A DNA stretch of 59,386 bases from Succinivibrio faecicola (GCF_019448115.1 NZ_JAGFNY010000009.1:1-59386); one strand, 5' to 3'; shown: positions 44,520 to 53,777, numbered from the stretch's first letter. Notes: generated from the letters alone by a model not told the origin. Translations and numbers: made by a program.

Positions 44520-45632
44520 CTATTTAGCCTGATTCTTCTTTCTGCGCTCAAGCACTGCCTGATTCAGAATCTCACAGATTTCCTCTGTATCATCTATATT
44601 GATACATGCATCTGTAATTGACTGACCGTATACAAGGTTACGTAAATCCTTTGGCAGATCCTGACGACCTTCAACAAGATTTGACTCAAGCATTAAACCG
44701 AAGATGCGGTTATCGCCGTTTGCAATCTGATTTGCAACATCCTTTGATACGTCAACCTGCTTCTTGAACTGCTTGTTTGAATTTGAGTGAGATGCGTCAA
44801 TCATAACCATAGGCTTTAAGTTTGCCTTAATAAGAGCCTGACAGGTCTTTTCAACATCAGCAGCTGAGTAGTTAGGCTCATGGCCGCCACGTAAAATTAC
44901 GTGACAGTCTTCGTTACCCTTTGTATGAACAATAGCAACGTGGCCCATCTTTGTTACAGACATGAATGTATGCTCATTCTCAGCAGCGATAGTAGCATCA
45001 ATAGCAATCTTAACTGAACCGTCGGTTGCATTCTTGAAACCGATTGGGCAGCTGATACCTGAAGCTAACTGTCTGTGTAGCTGAGACTCAGTAGTTCTTG
45101 CACCGATTGCACCCCATGAAATGAAGTCATCGATATACTGAACTGTAATTGGATCTAAAAACTCGGTTGCAGCTGGCATGCCAAGTGAGTTGATATCGCA
45201 TAAAAGCTTGCGGGCAATTCTTAAACCGCTGTTGATATCATGTGAATCATCAAGACTAGGATCATTGATTAAGCCCTTCCAGCCAACAGTTGTACGTGGC
45301 TTTTCAAAGTATACACGCATGATGATAACAAGCTGCTTTTCATACTTCTGACGAAGCTTCATCAGACGGTTTGCGTAGTCGATTGCAGCCTGAGTATCAT
45401 GTACAGAACATGGGCCTGCAATAACAACTAGACGGTCATCAACACCGTTGAAAATATTATGAATATCAGTTCTTGCCTTTGAGACAACCTGATTTGTAAA
45501 TTCTGTTGCTGGGAATTTCTCTATTACAGCAATTGGAGGTAGCACCTGGTACATTTCACTAATTCTCGTATCTACAATACCGTGCCCTGCCTCATTAGGC
45601 GGGGTCAGGTTTAAATTCTTATCAATGGTCAT
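44520..45632 (-). CDS. aroG: 3-deoxy-7-phosphoheptulonate (DAHP) synthase
   Basis: A 370-residue class I DAHP synthase that condenses PEP and erythrose-4-phosphate, the entry to aromatic synthesis. Signatures are VVIAGPCSVHD, RVYFEKPRTTVGWKGLINDP, SWGAIGARTTESQ, CPIGFKNATDG and ILRGGHEPNYS. Of the three E. coli isoenzymes it looks closest to AroG (Phe-sensitive) by eye, but the feedback class is not certain. The N-terminus has about 15 extra residues (NLTPPNEAGHG region). Codons for PPN contain the CCGCCTAAT that pairs with the ribosome binding site upstream. A leader peptide gene precedes it. Confidence 0.94.
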   Translation of the reverse strand: MTIDKNLNLTPPNEAGHGIVDTRISEMYQVLPPIAVIEKFPATEFTNQVVSKARTDIHNIFNGVDDRLVVIAGPCSVHDTQAAIDYANRLMKLRQKYEKQLVIIMRVYFEKPRTTVGWKGLINDPSLDDSHDINSGLRIARKLLCDINSLGMPAATEFLDPITVQYIDDFISWGAIGARTTESQLHRQLASGISCPIGFKNATDGSVKIAIDATIAAENEHTFMSVTKMGHVAIVHTKGNEDCHVILRGGHEPNYSAADVEKTCQALIKANLKPMVMIDASHSNSNKQFKKQVDVSKDVANQIANGDNRIFGLMLESNLVEGRQDLPKDLRNLVYGQSITDACINIDDTEEICEILNQAVLERRKKNQAK

Positions 45633-45649
45633 ATAGCATTCCGCCTAAT
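45594..45649 (-). promoter_or_regulatory. hairpin hiding the DAHP synthase ribosome binding site
   Basis: ATTAGGCGG (45649-45641), which contains the ribosome binding site AGGCGG, is perfectly complementary over nine bases to CCGCCTAAT (45602-45594) inside codons 11-14 of the gene. The loop of 38 bases holds the ATG (45632-45630). Such a fold would block translation start. The left arm begins four bases after the leader peptide stop. Confidence 0.7.
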
Positions 45650-45652
45650 TAT

Positions 45653-45769
45653 TTAAAAAGAATAAAATCGCCAGTAATAATAGGATACACCAGCTTTCTG
45701 TGACTTTAACATGCTGTTAGATGAGCCAATAGATAGCACTGTATTTTTTATATCTTTATTACTGTTCAC
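45653..45769 (-). CDS. aromatic-rich leader peptide of the DAHP synthase gene
   Basis: A frame starts at GTG 45769, with AGGAAA seven bases upstream, and ends 20 bases before the DAHP synthase ATG (38 aa). It ends GVSYYYWRFYSF, so seven of the last nine residues are aromatic. An internal ATG at 45712 would give a 19-residue form, MLKSQKAGVSYYYWRFYSF. The aromatic cluster just before the start of the committing enzyme of aromatic synthesis is what one expects of a regulatory leader peptide. No peptide of this sequence is known to me. Confidence 0.7.
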   Translation of the reverse strand: MNSNKDIKNTVLSIGSSNSMLKSQKAGVSYYYWRFYSF

Positions 45770-45782
45770 GATAGTTTCCTAA

Positions 45783-45811
45783 AAAATAAAAAATGGTAAT
45801 TTCCATTACCA
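45783..45811 (-). terminator. terminator-like palindrome before the aro leader (also TyrR-box-like)
   Basis: TGGTAAT-GGAA-ATTACCA is followed on the minus strand by TTTTTTATTTTTT. It may end the macA-to-xthA transcript (xthA stops 89 bases upstream). It also has the outline of a TyrR box: TGGTAA-N6-TTACCA against the consensus TGTAAA-N6-TTTACA, with the essential TG-N14-CA. The two readings are not exclusive. Confidence 0.6.
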
Positions 45812-45835
45812 CAAAAAAAAATAAAAACGTTCCTA

Positions 45836-45865
45836 ATTATAATGACGATCAGTGTTAATAATCAA
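45836..45865 (-). promoter_or_regulatory. candidate promoter of the aro leader and DAHP synthase
   Basis: TTGATT (45865-45860) and a perfect TATAAT (45841-45836) are 18 bp apart on the minus strand. The transcript would start near 45829 and meet the palindrome at 45811-45783 within 20 bases, then the leader peptide. Confidence 0.6.
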
Positions 45866-45899
45866 TACTTGAAAGGAAATTATGTCACCATCATTTGTC

Positions 45900-46706
45900 T
45901 TATAAGTCAAGAACCAAAGTTACAGGACAGTGATCAGATCCTGTTACATTTGTTTCAACTCTTGCATCCTTAATACAGTCTTTAAGTTCATCAGATACGA
46001 AGAAGTAATCAATTCTCCATCCTATGTTCTTGGGTCTTGCAAAAGACTTGTATGACCACCAGCTGTATACATCCTTTACATCGCCGTTTACAAATCTGAA
46101 TGTATCTATATATCCGTTATTTACAAGCTTATCTAAAAAAGCGCGCTCATTTGGCAGAAAACCTGTGTTTTTCATATTTGTCTTAGGTCTTGCCAGATCA
46201 ATTTCTCTGTGAGCGATATTAAAGTCACCGCATACGACAATAGGCTTGTCTTTTCGAAGTTTCTGTGCATATTCAAAGAAAGCATCAAAAAAAGCCATCT
46301 TGTATGGAACTCTTTTAAACTCACCTGTAGGTTTACCTGATTCATCCAAAATTGCAGCACCGCCATTTGGGAAATAACCGTTGAAAAAATGGAATTTTTC
46401 AAACTCAAGGTGAACTATTCTTCCTTCACCTTTAAACTCCTCATATGGAAGTTCAAGCTCTACACACAGCGGTTTTATTTTTGTAAATACAGCTGTGCCT
46501 GAGTAACCTTTTTTAACAGTTGATGAACAGAAAAAGCTGTCATAGCCATCTTTTGTTCTTATTGAATCATCAAGCTGGCTTTCATCTGCCTTAGTTTCCT
46601 GAAAACTTATGATGTCATAATCAGTATTGGTAAACCAGGAAAAACCTTCTTTTTGAGAACAGGCTCTAATTCCGTTCACATTCCATGAGCTTAAAGTAAT
46701 TGTCAT
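45900..46706 (-). CDS. xthA: exodeoxyribonuclease III
   Basis: A 268-residue AP endonuclease/exonuclease of base-excision repair (E. coli XthA 268). Metal and catalytic residues are visible in SSWNVNGIRAC, FQETKAD, GYFPNGG, CGDFNIAHREIDLARPK, WRIDYFFVSDEL and the final SDHCPVTLVL. The ATG overlaps the stop of the upstream TolC-like gene (ATGA). It is the last gene of a run beginning at macA; its DNA repair role has no clear link to the efflux genes. Confidence 0.95.
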   Translation of the reverse strand: MTITLSSWNVNGIRACSQKEGFSWFTNTDYDIISFQETKADESQLDDSIRTKDGYDSFFCSSTVKKGYSGTAVFTKIKPLCVELELPYEEFKGEGRIVHLEFEKFHFFNGYFPNGGAAILDESGKPTGEFKRVPYKMAFFDAFFEYAQKLRKDKPIVVCGDFNIAHREIDLARPKTNMKNTGFLPNERAFLDKLVNNGYIDTFRFVNGDVKDVYSWWSYKSFARPKNIGWRIDYFFVSDELKDCIKDARVETNVTGSDHCPVTLVLDL

Positions 46707-48103
46707 TGATTTGTAAGTCCTTGTATATCCATCGAAGTTCCACCACCTAAAGCAGTAATAAGATCAACAGACTTTGTAAGTCTTGAAAGCTTTGCCTCAA
46801 GGTAATTTATCTTGGCTGTTCGCTTGTTGTCAGCAGATGTAATAAAATCATTCAAGGATACCAATCCTGCCTGATATCTTTCAAAATATCTTCTGTAATT
46901 ATTCTCAGCAAGAGTTAAAGACTCCTCACTAATCTTAAGATTCCTGCTGCAGTAATCTAAAGCTGCTATGTTGTCATAAACCTCAGATACAGCATTTATA
47001 TATCCGTCAACAAATGCAAGTTCAGCAATCTGTATATCTGTAAGTGCCTGCTTTCTTTTGATATTAAGAGAATTGAAGTTTAAAAAAGGCATGGTTACAG
47101 CAGCACCCAGTGTTGCAACAGGATTTTCAAGGAATCTGAAAAATGTATCTGTTTCTCCTGATGATAAGGATGCCTTTAAGGTAAAGTCAGGGAAGAAGTC
47201 CATCTTTGCCTTATTGTAAAGGGCATACGTTTTTCTCAGATTTGCTTCATTCTTTTTAAGATCAGGTCTGTTTTCTAAAAGTTTTGCAGGAACTGAAAGT
47301 GAAAAATCCATTATGCTGCTATCTTCAAGATTTGATGTTTCAATTCTTTCAATAACAGTATTTCCTAACAGTACGTTAAGTGCATTTGATGCATTCTTAA
47401 GATTCTGAACTCGTAAGAACAGCTGCTTTTTAACCTTCAGATGATTTATTCTTGCATCGTCCAGATCAAGTGAGTCAGCCGCACCTGCACTGTACTTGTT
47501 CTCAACAAGTTTCAATCTTGTTTCACTATCTGCTAAATCCTCTTTTGCAATCTTCAATGCCTGTCTTGCAAAAGCAAGATTCCAGTATGCCTTGAGTGTT
47601 GTTGCAATAACAGTATTTTTCATAGCAAGATACTCATATGCTGTTGCATTAAATGACTGCAGTGCAGCATCATCTGATGCTTCAAGCTTTGAGAACAGAT
47701 CTACTTGATAGGCTGCGGAGAAATTAGCAGAAGATCGTTTTACAGAATGATCATGATAATCAGTATGTCTGCTGCTTGATGATGATAAGCTTCCTGATAA
47801 ATCAATATTATGATCAGATGATGCAAGATCGATATTTAATAAAGCTTTTTTTACGTTAAGATATGATGACTTCAATGAAATATTGTTCAAAAGCGCTTTT
47901 TTGACTATCTCATTGAGTTTCTCATCATTAAAAGCAAGATAATAGTTCTCCTCTATTAAAGATCCGTTATAGCGGGAAGAGCCTTTAAAAAATGTCTCTT
48001 TTTCAAATTCCGGCTCTTTGTAATCTGTAAAAAAAGTAGAACAAGAAGCTAATAAAAAAGAAACGAATGCAAATGAAAGTGCAACGGATGCTTTTTTTAA
48101 CAT
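46703..48103 (-). CDS. outer membrane efflux lipoprotein (TolC/NodT family)
   Basis: A 466-residue outer membrane factor. A lipoprotein signal ends in LLASC, with the lipidated cysteine at residue 21. The rest is mainly long alpha helices with two repeated halves (ENKYSAGAADSLDLDDARINHLK, and later ERYQAGLVSLNDFITSADNK), the TolC plan of a beta barrel and periplasmic tunnel. It is encoded on the same strand three genes downstream of macAB and may be the exit channel of that pump. It overlaps xthA by four bases. Confidence 0.9.
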   Translation of the reverse strand: MLKKASVALSFAFVSFLLASCSTFFTDYKEPEFEKETFFKGSSRYNGSLIEENYYLAFNDEKLNEIVKKALLNNISLKSSYLNVKKALLNIDLASSDHNIDLSGSLSSSSSRHTDYHDHSVKRSSANFSAAYQVDLFSKLEASDDAALQSFNATAYEYLAMKNTVIATTLKAYWNLAFARQALKIAKEDLADSETRLKLVENKYSAGAADSLDLDDARINHLKVKKQLFLRVQNLKNASNALNVLLGNTVIERIETSNLEDSSIMDFSLSVPAKLLENRPDLKKNEANLRKTYALYNKAKMDFFPDFTLKASLSSGETDTFFRFLENPVATLGAAVTMPFLNFNSLNIKRKQALTDIQIAELAFVDGYINAVSEVYDNIAALDYCSRNLKISEESLTLAENNYRRYFERYQAGLVSLNDFITSADNKRTAKINYLEAKLSRLTKSVDLITALGGGTSMDIQGLTNQ

Positions 48104-48131
48104 ATAACTCCTTTAATCTTGTTCTTTATAT

Positions 48132-49010
48132 CTATTCAGCAGACAGAGTCTCATCTAGATAATAAGACCAGTCTCTCATTTTTACATTGAATGTTTTTTC
48201 AAATTTGTCACAGCTCATTCTTGAATCATTTGGTCTTTGAGCTTTTGCGCCAAACTCTTTTTGAGTGGTCATCAGGACATCTACACGATGGTCAACAAGA
48301 CCTAGTTTTGCAGCTCTGTCTATAATTATCTTTGCAAAATCATTTCTGTTGATTGCAGGTGTACAGCAGTAATTATAAATACCAAAGTCATCAAAGTCTG
48401 TTTTGAAAATAAGATTTGCAATCATGCCAATATCTTCAGCTAAAGCTCTTGCAGATGTCGGATTGCCAAGCTCGTCTGCAACGACCTTTAAAGAATCTCT
48501 TGTTTTTGCAAGATTTCTCATTGCCTTAACAAAATTCTTTCCATATCGACCGAAAATCCAAGATGATCTTAAAATTACATATTTACAGCCGGATTCTAAA
48601 ATAAATCTTTCGCCAAACAGTTTTGTTCTGCCATACTCACAATGGGTAGCAACCTCATCATTTTCCGTATGCTCTTTTTGTGTATTATTGTCATAAACAT
48701 AATCAGTGGAAATATGAATTAGAGGAATGTCATACTTTATGCACTCTCTTGCTAAAAGCTTTGGACCTAAAGCATTTACGGCATAGCAAAGTTCTTTTTC
48801 ATCCTCTGCCTTATCAACAGCTGTATAAGCTGCACTGTTAATGACAAGATCAATCTTTGATGATTCAAATAAGGATGAAATCTCCTGCTCATTTGTAATA
48901 TCAAGATCACTGTGAGAGCATGCTAAAACCTTAAAGCCCTGCTCTAAAAGAACCTGATTGAGTTCAAGACCGACCTGACCTTTTGCACCTGTAAGTAAAA
49001 CTAATGGCAT
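48132..49010 (-). CDS. rfbD: dTDP-4-dehydrorhamnose reductase
   Basis: A 292-residue NADPH-dependent short-chain reductase that makes dTDP-L-rhamnose, the last step of rhamnose activation for surface polysaccharide. The cofactor motif is LLTGAKGQVGLEL, the active-site pieces are HISTDYVYD and YGRTKLFGE (Tyr and Lys, near residues 128-132), and WIFGRYGKNFV follows. rfbA, rfbB and rfbC are not nearby. It lies eight bases after pepT and 28 bases before the TolC-like gene. Confidence 0.92.
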   Translation of the reverse strand: MPLVLLTGAKGQVGLELNQVLLEQGFKVLACSHSDLDITNEQEISSLFESSKIDLVINSAAYTAVDKAEDEKELCYAVNALGPKLLARECIKYDIPLIHISTDYVYDNNTQKEHTENDEVATHCEYGRTKLFGERFILESGCKYVILRSSWIFGRYGKNFVKAMRNLAKTRDSLKVVADELGNPTSARALAEDIGMIANLIFKTDFDDFGIYNYCCTPAINRNDFAKIIIDRAAKLGLVDHRVDVLMTTQKEFGAKAQRPNDSRMSCDKFEKTFNVKMRDWSYYLDETLSAE

Positions 49011-49018
49011 TTTTATTC

Positions 49019-50284
49019 CTAAGACAGTTTATGCATGGATGTTACAAGATTTCTTACAACAGAATATGCCTTGTTAAATGAGGATACAACAAGGCATTCA
49101 TACGGACCGTGACAGTTAAGTCCACCTGTGAATATATTAGGAGTTGGAAGTCCTCTGTTTGAAAGATTTGAGCCGTCAGTGCCGCCTCTTACCTTATTTA
49201 GTGAAACTTTCACTCCAGCATCTTTGTAAGCATCTTTAATTAAAGAAATATAATCCTCATGATCCTTTAAAACGTCCGCCATATTAGCATACTGGAAGGT
49301 AAATTTGGCATCTACTGTATCTTTTGAGTATCTGTTATTTAAAAAGGATATTATTGACCTTACAGTTTCAAGCCTCTGTTCCATGCCTTCTTTTGTAAAG
49401 TCTCTTATTATCATTTTTAGTGTTGCACTATCTGTAGAGCCTGACAGATCATGAATATGATAAAAACCTTCATCACCTAAAGTTGTCTCAGGTCTTTGCG
49501 ATGCTGGGAGCATATTTATAAACTCATTTGCAATCATAAGTGCATTGTGAAGTGTCTTGTATGCAACAGCAGTATGAACACTTCTGCCTTTAAAATTGAC
49601 AACTGCTCCATAGGCATTGAAAGTTGCAATATCAAGCTCACCTTCTTTTGTACCGTCAACAGTTACACCGTAATTGCAATCAATATCTGAAACACTTAGA
49701 TGATCTGTGGATTTACCAATTTCCTCATCTACAGAAAAAATAATCTTTAATGGTCCGTGCTTTAAATTTGAATCCACACAGATTTCATGCATCAGTCGAA
49801 GTAGTATTGCAATGCCAGCCTTATCATCTGCACCTAAAAGTGTATTTCCATCTGTAACAATGATGTCCTGACCTTTAAATTCCTTTAATGCACAAGATAC
49901 ACTCTCATCAATGACAAGGGAGTTTGCAAGTCTTATTCCACTGCCATCATAATTCTTTACAAGAGCAGGCTTTATATCTGCACCAGATTTATCAGGTGCT
50001 GTATCCATATGAGCAAGAAGACAAAGTGATTTTACATTTTCCATCCCCTCACTTGCAGGTATAGAGACACTAACTACACCGTTATTATCCTGCACGCCTT
50101 TAAGACCTAGCTTATTGATAGCAGAAAGAAGATAGGCGCCGAATCTTAACTGTCCTACTGATGATGGTACAGTTGTTGAATCAGGATCAGCTTTAGTATC
50201 ATATGAGATAAGCTCACAAAATGTATTTACAAGAGGATCTACACCACATAGGTTTTCAAGATCCAAAACTGAACTTTCCTGCAT
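49019..50284 (-). CDS. pepT: peptidase T (tripeptidase)
   Basis: A 421-residue zinc aminopeptidase of the M20 family that removes N-terminal residues from tripeptides in the cytoplasm. Metal-binding blocks are LLAHMDTAPDKSG (His near residue 90), LLGADDKAGIA (Asp), SVDEEIGKS (Glu) and the C-terminal LNCHGPYECL. The region VRGGTDGSNLSNRGLPTPNIFTGG is typical. E. coli PepT has 408 residues and is induced without oxygen. It starts nine bases after macB. Confidence 0.95.
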   Translation of the reverse strand: MQESSVLDLENLCGVDPLVNTFCELISYDTKADPDSTTVPSSVGQLRFGAYLLSAINKLGLKGVQDNNGVVSVSIPASEGMENVKSLCLLAHMDTAPDKSGADIKPALVKNYDGSGIRLANSLVIDESVSCALKEFKGQDIIVTDGNTLLGADDKAGIAILLRLMHEICVDSNLKHGPLKIIFSVDEEIGKSTDHLSVSDIDCNYGVTVDGTKEGELDIATFNAYGAVVNFKGRSVHTAVAYKTLHNALMIANEFINMLPASQRPETTLGDEGFYHIHDLSGSTDSATLKMIIRDFTKEGMEQRLETVRSIISFLNNRYSKDTVDAKFTFQYANMADVLKDHEDYISLIKDAYKDAGVKVSLNKVRGGTDGSNLSNRGLPTPNIFTGGLNCHGPYECLVVSSFNKAYSVVRNLVTSMHKLS

Positions 50285-50293
50285 ATAAACTCC

Positions 50294-52252
50294 TTATTCT
50301 CTTGCTAGTGCATCTATAGGATTTAGTCTTGCTGCCTTTCTTGCAGGAGCATAGCCAAAGGCCACACCGATTGCCATGGATGTAACAACAGCAACAATGA
50401 TTGATCCTATTGAAAATGATAACGGGATTGCAGGGGCAAGATAAAAAAGAACCAAACCTGTAAGCAAGGATAGACTTACACCTAGAAGACCGCCTACAAT
50501 ACAGACCGTGACAGATTCAATTAAAAACTGAGACATTATATCCCTCTCTCTTGCACCTACAGCCATTCTGATTCCGATTTCCCTGGTGCGCTCTGTAACA
50601 GATACAAGCATGATATTCATAACACCTATACCGCCAACTAATAAAGAAATGACTGCAATTGCAGATATAAGAACCGTAAAGGTTCCTGTTGTCTCTGATA
50701 TGGATTTCATGATGGTATCAGAACTCATCATAAAAAAGTCTTTTCTTCCATGTCTGTTTTTCAAAAGTGAGGTAATAGATGCCTCTGCTACAGCAGGAGA
50801 GAAACCGTCCTTTGTTCTTACAATTATAGATGAAATATAGTTCTGTTTTATGATTCTGTTCATCAGAGTAGTATAAGGTACATAGATATTGAGACTGTCC
50901 CTTCTTGTAAAGGCAATCTCCTTATCTGTAAGTACTCCTACAACAGTTATGGGTTTACCCATGACAAAGATCCTTTTTCCTATCGGCTCTTCAAATGGGA
51001 ACAAGGTTTTCTTTGTCATATTGTCAATCACACCTATCTGAGGTGCCATAACTGACTCATATGAATTAAAGAATCTGCCTTTTGCTATTTGCATACCATA
51101 TACTCTAAAGTACTCATCCGATACGCCCATAACAGTTGCAGTAGCATCAATATTTCCTTTTTGTACAAGTCCGCTGTTTTGAACTGTAGGGGATGCTGAA
51201 TCAACATAAGGCTGACCTTTTAATGCCTTTAAATCCTTAACATTGAGTGTTCTGAATCTGCCTGATCGCATATCGCCCATTTTCGCACCAGGCATAATGG
51301 TAATAGTGTTGGTTCCCATTGAGGAGATATTTTCGATAACCTTGTCAGATGCACCTCTTGCCAAAGCTACCACACATACTACCGACATGATACCGATGAT
51401 AATACCGAGCATGGTCAGTAATGTTCTCATTCTGTTAGCAACCATTGCTCTTATTGCCATTGTAAAAGCTTCTTTAAAACTCTCTACAAAGGCTGAGATA
51501 ATATTCAGCTTTTTAGATGATTCAAATGATTCATGATTATCACAATCACAATAGTCAGGAACATCCTCATTTATTCTGTCAGATTCAATTTTTCCATCAG
51601 CAATTGTAATAACTCTGTGCGCATGCGCTGCAATTCTTGGATCATGGGTTACCATGATAATGGTATGCCCCTTTTTATTTAGATCAGATAAAATGCGCAT
51701 CACCTCTGATCCTGATTTTGAATCAAGCGCACCAGTTGGCTCATCTGCTAAAATAATCTGTCCGCCATTCATCAGTGCTCTTGCAATTGAAACTCTCTGC
51801 TGCTGACCGCCTGATAGCTCTGATGGTTTTGACTGTGTCTTGTTTTCAAGACCAAGCATTGATAGAAGCTCTACAGATCTGCTCTCTCTTTGGGCCTTGT
51901 CTGTCAGTGCATAGACTGATGGGACCTGAACATTCTCTGTTGCACTTAAATGTCCTAAAAGATGGTATCTTTGGAAAATGAATCCAAAGAAGCCTCGTCT
52001 TAAAGATGCAAGTTCATCTGGCTGCATATTAAATGTGTTCTTGTCACCTACAAAGTAAGAACCTTCAGATGGTGTATCAAGACAGCCTATAATATTCATT
52101 AAAGTTGATTTACCAGATCCTGAAGGACCAATAATGGCTACAAGTTCACCACGTCTGATATCAAGATCAATGCCATGAAGAACCTCAACCCTGGCACTGT
52201 CTGAACCATAGGATTTTTTTATTCCCTTAAGCGACAGAATGACCTCAGACAT
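50294..52252 (-). CDS. macB: macrolide/enterotoxin-type export ABC protein MacB
   Basis: A 652-residue protein (E. coli 648) with an N-terminal ATPase and a C-terminal permease. Walker [13 protein letters not shown] is near residue 42, the signature LSGGQQQR near 145 and Walker B ADEPTGALDS near 167. The permease has four membrane segments (about 280, 530, 580 and 615) with a large periplasmic domain between the first two. It extrudes substrates from the periplasm through an outer membrane channel together with MacA. Its ATG overlaps the macA stop by one base (TAATG). Confidence 0.95.
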   Translation of the reverse strand: MSEVILSLKGIKKSYGSDSARVEVLHGIDLDIRRGELVAIIGPSGSGKSTLMNIIGCLDTPSEGSYFVGDKNTFNMQPDELASLRRGFFGFIFQRYHLLGHLSATENVQVPSVYALTDKAQRESRSVELLSMLGLENKTQSKPSELSGGQQQRVSIARALMNGGQIILADEPTGALDSKSGSEVMRILSDLNKKGHTIIMVTHDPRIAAHAHRVITIADGKIESDRINEDVPDYCDCDNHESFESSKKLNIISAFVESFKEAFTMAIRAMVANRMRTLLTMLGIIIGIMSVVCVVALARGASDKVIENISSMGTNTITIMPGAKMGDMRSGRFRTLNVKDLKALKGQPYVDSASPTVQNSGLVQKGNIDATATVMGVSDEYFRVYGMQIAKGRFFNSYESVMAPQIGVIDNMTKKTLFPFEEPIGKRIFVMGKPITVVGVLTDKEIAFTRRDSLNIYVPYTTLMNRIIKQNYISSIIVRTKDGFSPAVAEASITSLLKNRHGRKDFFMMSSDTIMKSISETTGTFTVLISAIAVISLLVGGIGVMNIMLVSVTERTREIGIRMAVGARERDIMSQFLIESVTVCIVGGLLGVSLSLLTGLVLFYLAPAIPLSFSIGSIIVAVVTSMAIGVAFGYAPARKAARLNPIDALARE

Positions 52253-53469
52253 TAAAATGGGCCTCTTCTGTTTCTGCTGTTTTCCTGAGCCTTTGCTTCA
52301 GCACTTTTCACATCATCGCCGATAACAACTTCATCATCTGCACTAAGGCCTGAAACAATCTGAATGAACTGATCATCTTTAAGACCTATCTGAACTTCCT
52401 TTTCTTTTACACTTCCATCTAAAAGCACAAATACAGTACCTGTCTTATCATGTATTTTTCTCATAGCAGACAGAGGTAAAGACAGAACATTCTTTGCATT
52501 TGCAATTTCTATTGTCACATCAGCTGTCATATCAATTCTAAGTATTCTGTCCTTATTCTCTGCAATAATGTCAGAATTGTAGTAAACAGCTGTTGAGCTG
52601 CCTGACTGAGAAGATGAATTAGATGATGACTGACTTGCTGACTCATAGGAAGATGGTGCAGGATCAATTCTGTCTAGCTTTCCTTTAAATACTCTAAATG
52701 GAAGACCTAAAACAGTAAATGAACAGTCCATTCCAGGAACAACATTTACAACATCCGCCTCTGAAATCTCTGTTTTTACCTTCATCTTATCTAATGTTGC
52801 AAGACGCAGAATTGTAGGAGTTGTCTGATTTGCATTAACAGTCTGACCTTCTGTTACAACTGTTGCATATACAGTACCATCCATTGGTGCAAGTATCTTT
52901 GTATAACCAAGATTTGTTATGGCGTCATCTACACTTAACTGTGCTTTTGCTCTTTGAGCATTTAACTCTTTTAAGGATGCTAAAGCCATCTGATAGCTAG
53001 CTTCTGAAACCTCCATATCCTGCTTTGATGTGGCATCAAGTTTCACGAGACGTTTTTGTCTGTCATACTCAAGACGCAGTTTTTTAAGTTCGGCCTGTTT
53101 TGATGAAATCTGAGCATCTATGATCTCTACTTGTGCCTTTGCTGTTTTTAGTGCTGTTTCCTGAATTTTCGGATCAATTTCGCAAAGAAGCTGACCTTTT
53201 TTAACATCATCACCAGTATTTACATAAAGCTTTAAAATCTGGCCTGATACCTGTGCACCGACATCTACTTGTGTTACACCTGCAATAGTACCTGTTGCAA
53301 AAACCTTTTTAGAAATATCTCTGTTCTTTGCGGTCACAGTCATATAACTTGGAGCATCGCTTTTAAAAAACTGACAGCTAGCAAAAGAAAGGGCAAGAGC
53401 TGATACAACACTAATGACAAGATATTTTTTAAACTTCTTATGTTTTGTAAATTTATTTAAATCTATCAT
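52252..53469 (-). CDS. macA: MacA-type periplasmic adaptor protein
   Basis: A 405-residue membrane fusion protein. An N-terminal membrane anchor (about residues 17-35) is followed by the lipoyl half-motif VDVGAQVSGQILKLYVNTGDDVKKGQLLCEI, a helical hairpin (residues 105-180) and the second half GTVYATVVTEGQTVNANQ. A Ser-rich insertion (SASQSSSNSSSQSGSSTAV) lies near residue 285. It links MacB to an outer membrane channel and stimulates its ATPase. It is the first gene of the run macA-macB-pepT-rfbD-OMF-xthA. Confidence 0.93.
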   Translation of the reverse strand: MIDLNKFTKHKKFKKYLVISVVSALALSFASCQFFKSDAPSYMTVTAKNRDISKKVFATGTIAGVTQVDVGAQVSGQILKLYVNTGDDVKKGQLLCEIDPKIQETALKTAKAQVEIIDAQISSKQAELKKLRLEYDRQKRLVKLDATSKQDMEVSEASYQMALASLKELNAQRAKAQLSVDDAITNLGYTKILAPMDGTVYATVVTEGQTVNANQTTPTILRLATLDKMKVKTEISEADVVNVVPGMDCSFTVLGLPFRVFKGKLDRIDPAPSSYESASQSSSNSSSQSGSSTAVYYNSDIIAENKDRILRIDMTADVTIEIANAKNVLSLPLSAMRKIHDKTGTVFVLLDGSVKEKEVQIGLKDDQFIQIVSGLSADDEVVIGDDVKSAEAKAQENSRNRRGPF

Positions 53470-53777
53470 GGATTATCCGTAATACAGTAACTATTTAGTT
53501 TTGGTTACATACAATCGATATAAACAAACTTTAATTTTACTTTATTTTAATTTTGCCAAAAAACTAAGTCAAAGACACAAAAAACAGAATTGTATGTATA
53601 TACAAAAATAGTAAAAAATATGACATCAAAATGTTATATATATGTTTGAAATATGCAAAATGAGCAAATCAAATATAATCAGCAGCTGTGATACAATACG
53701 AACAATGATTTAATATTGTCTTTTCTGACTGCTAAAGGCATATACCCATCAGTTAATTTTATTTTTCAGGAAACAAA
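53470..53777. other. intergenic region between divergent macA and rlmI
   Basis: This 308-base AT-rich spacer must hold both promoters. TATAAT at about 53677 and TACAAT at about 53693 on the plus strand are possible -10 elements of rlmI, but no convincing -35 accompanies them. No gene, repeat or hairpin is evident. Confidence 0.4.
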
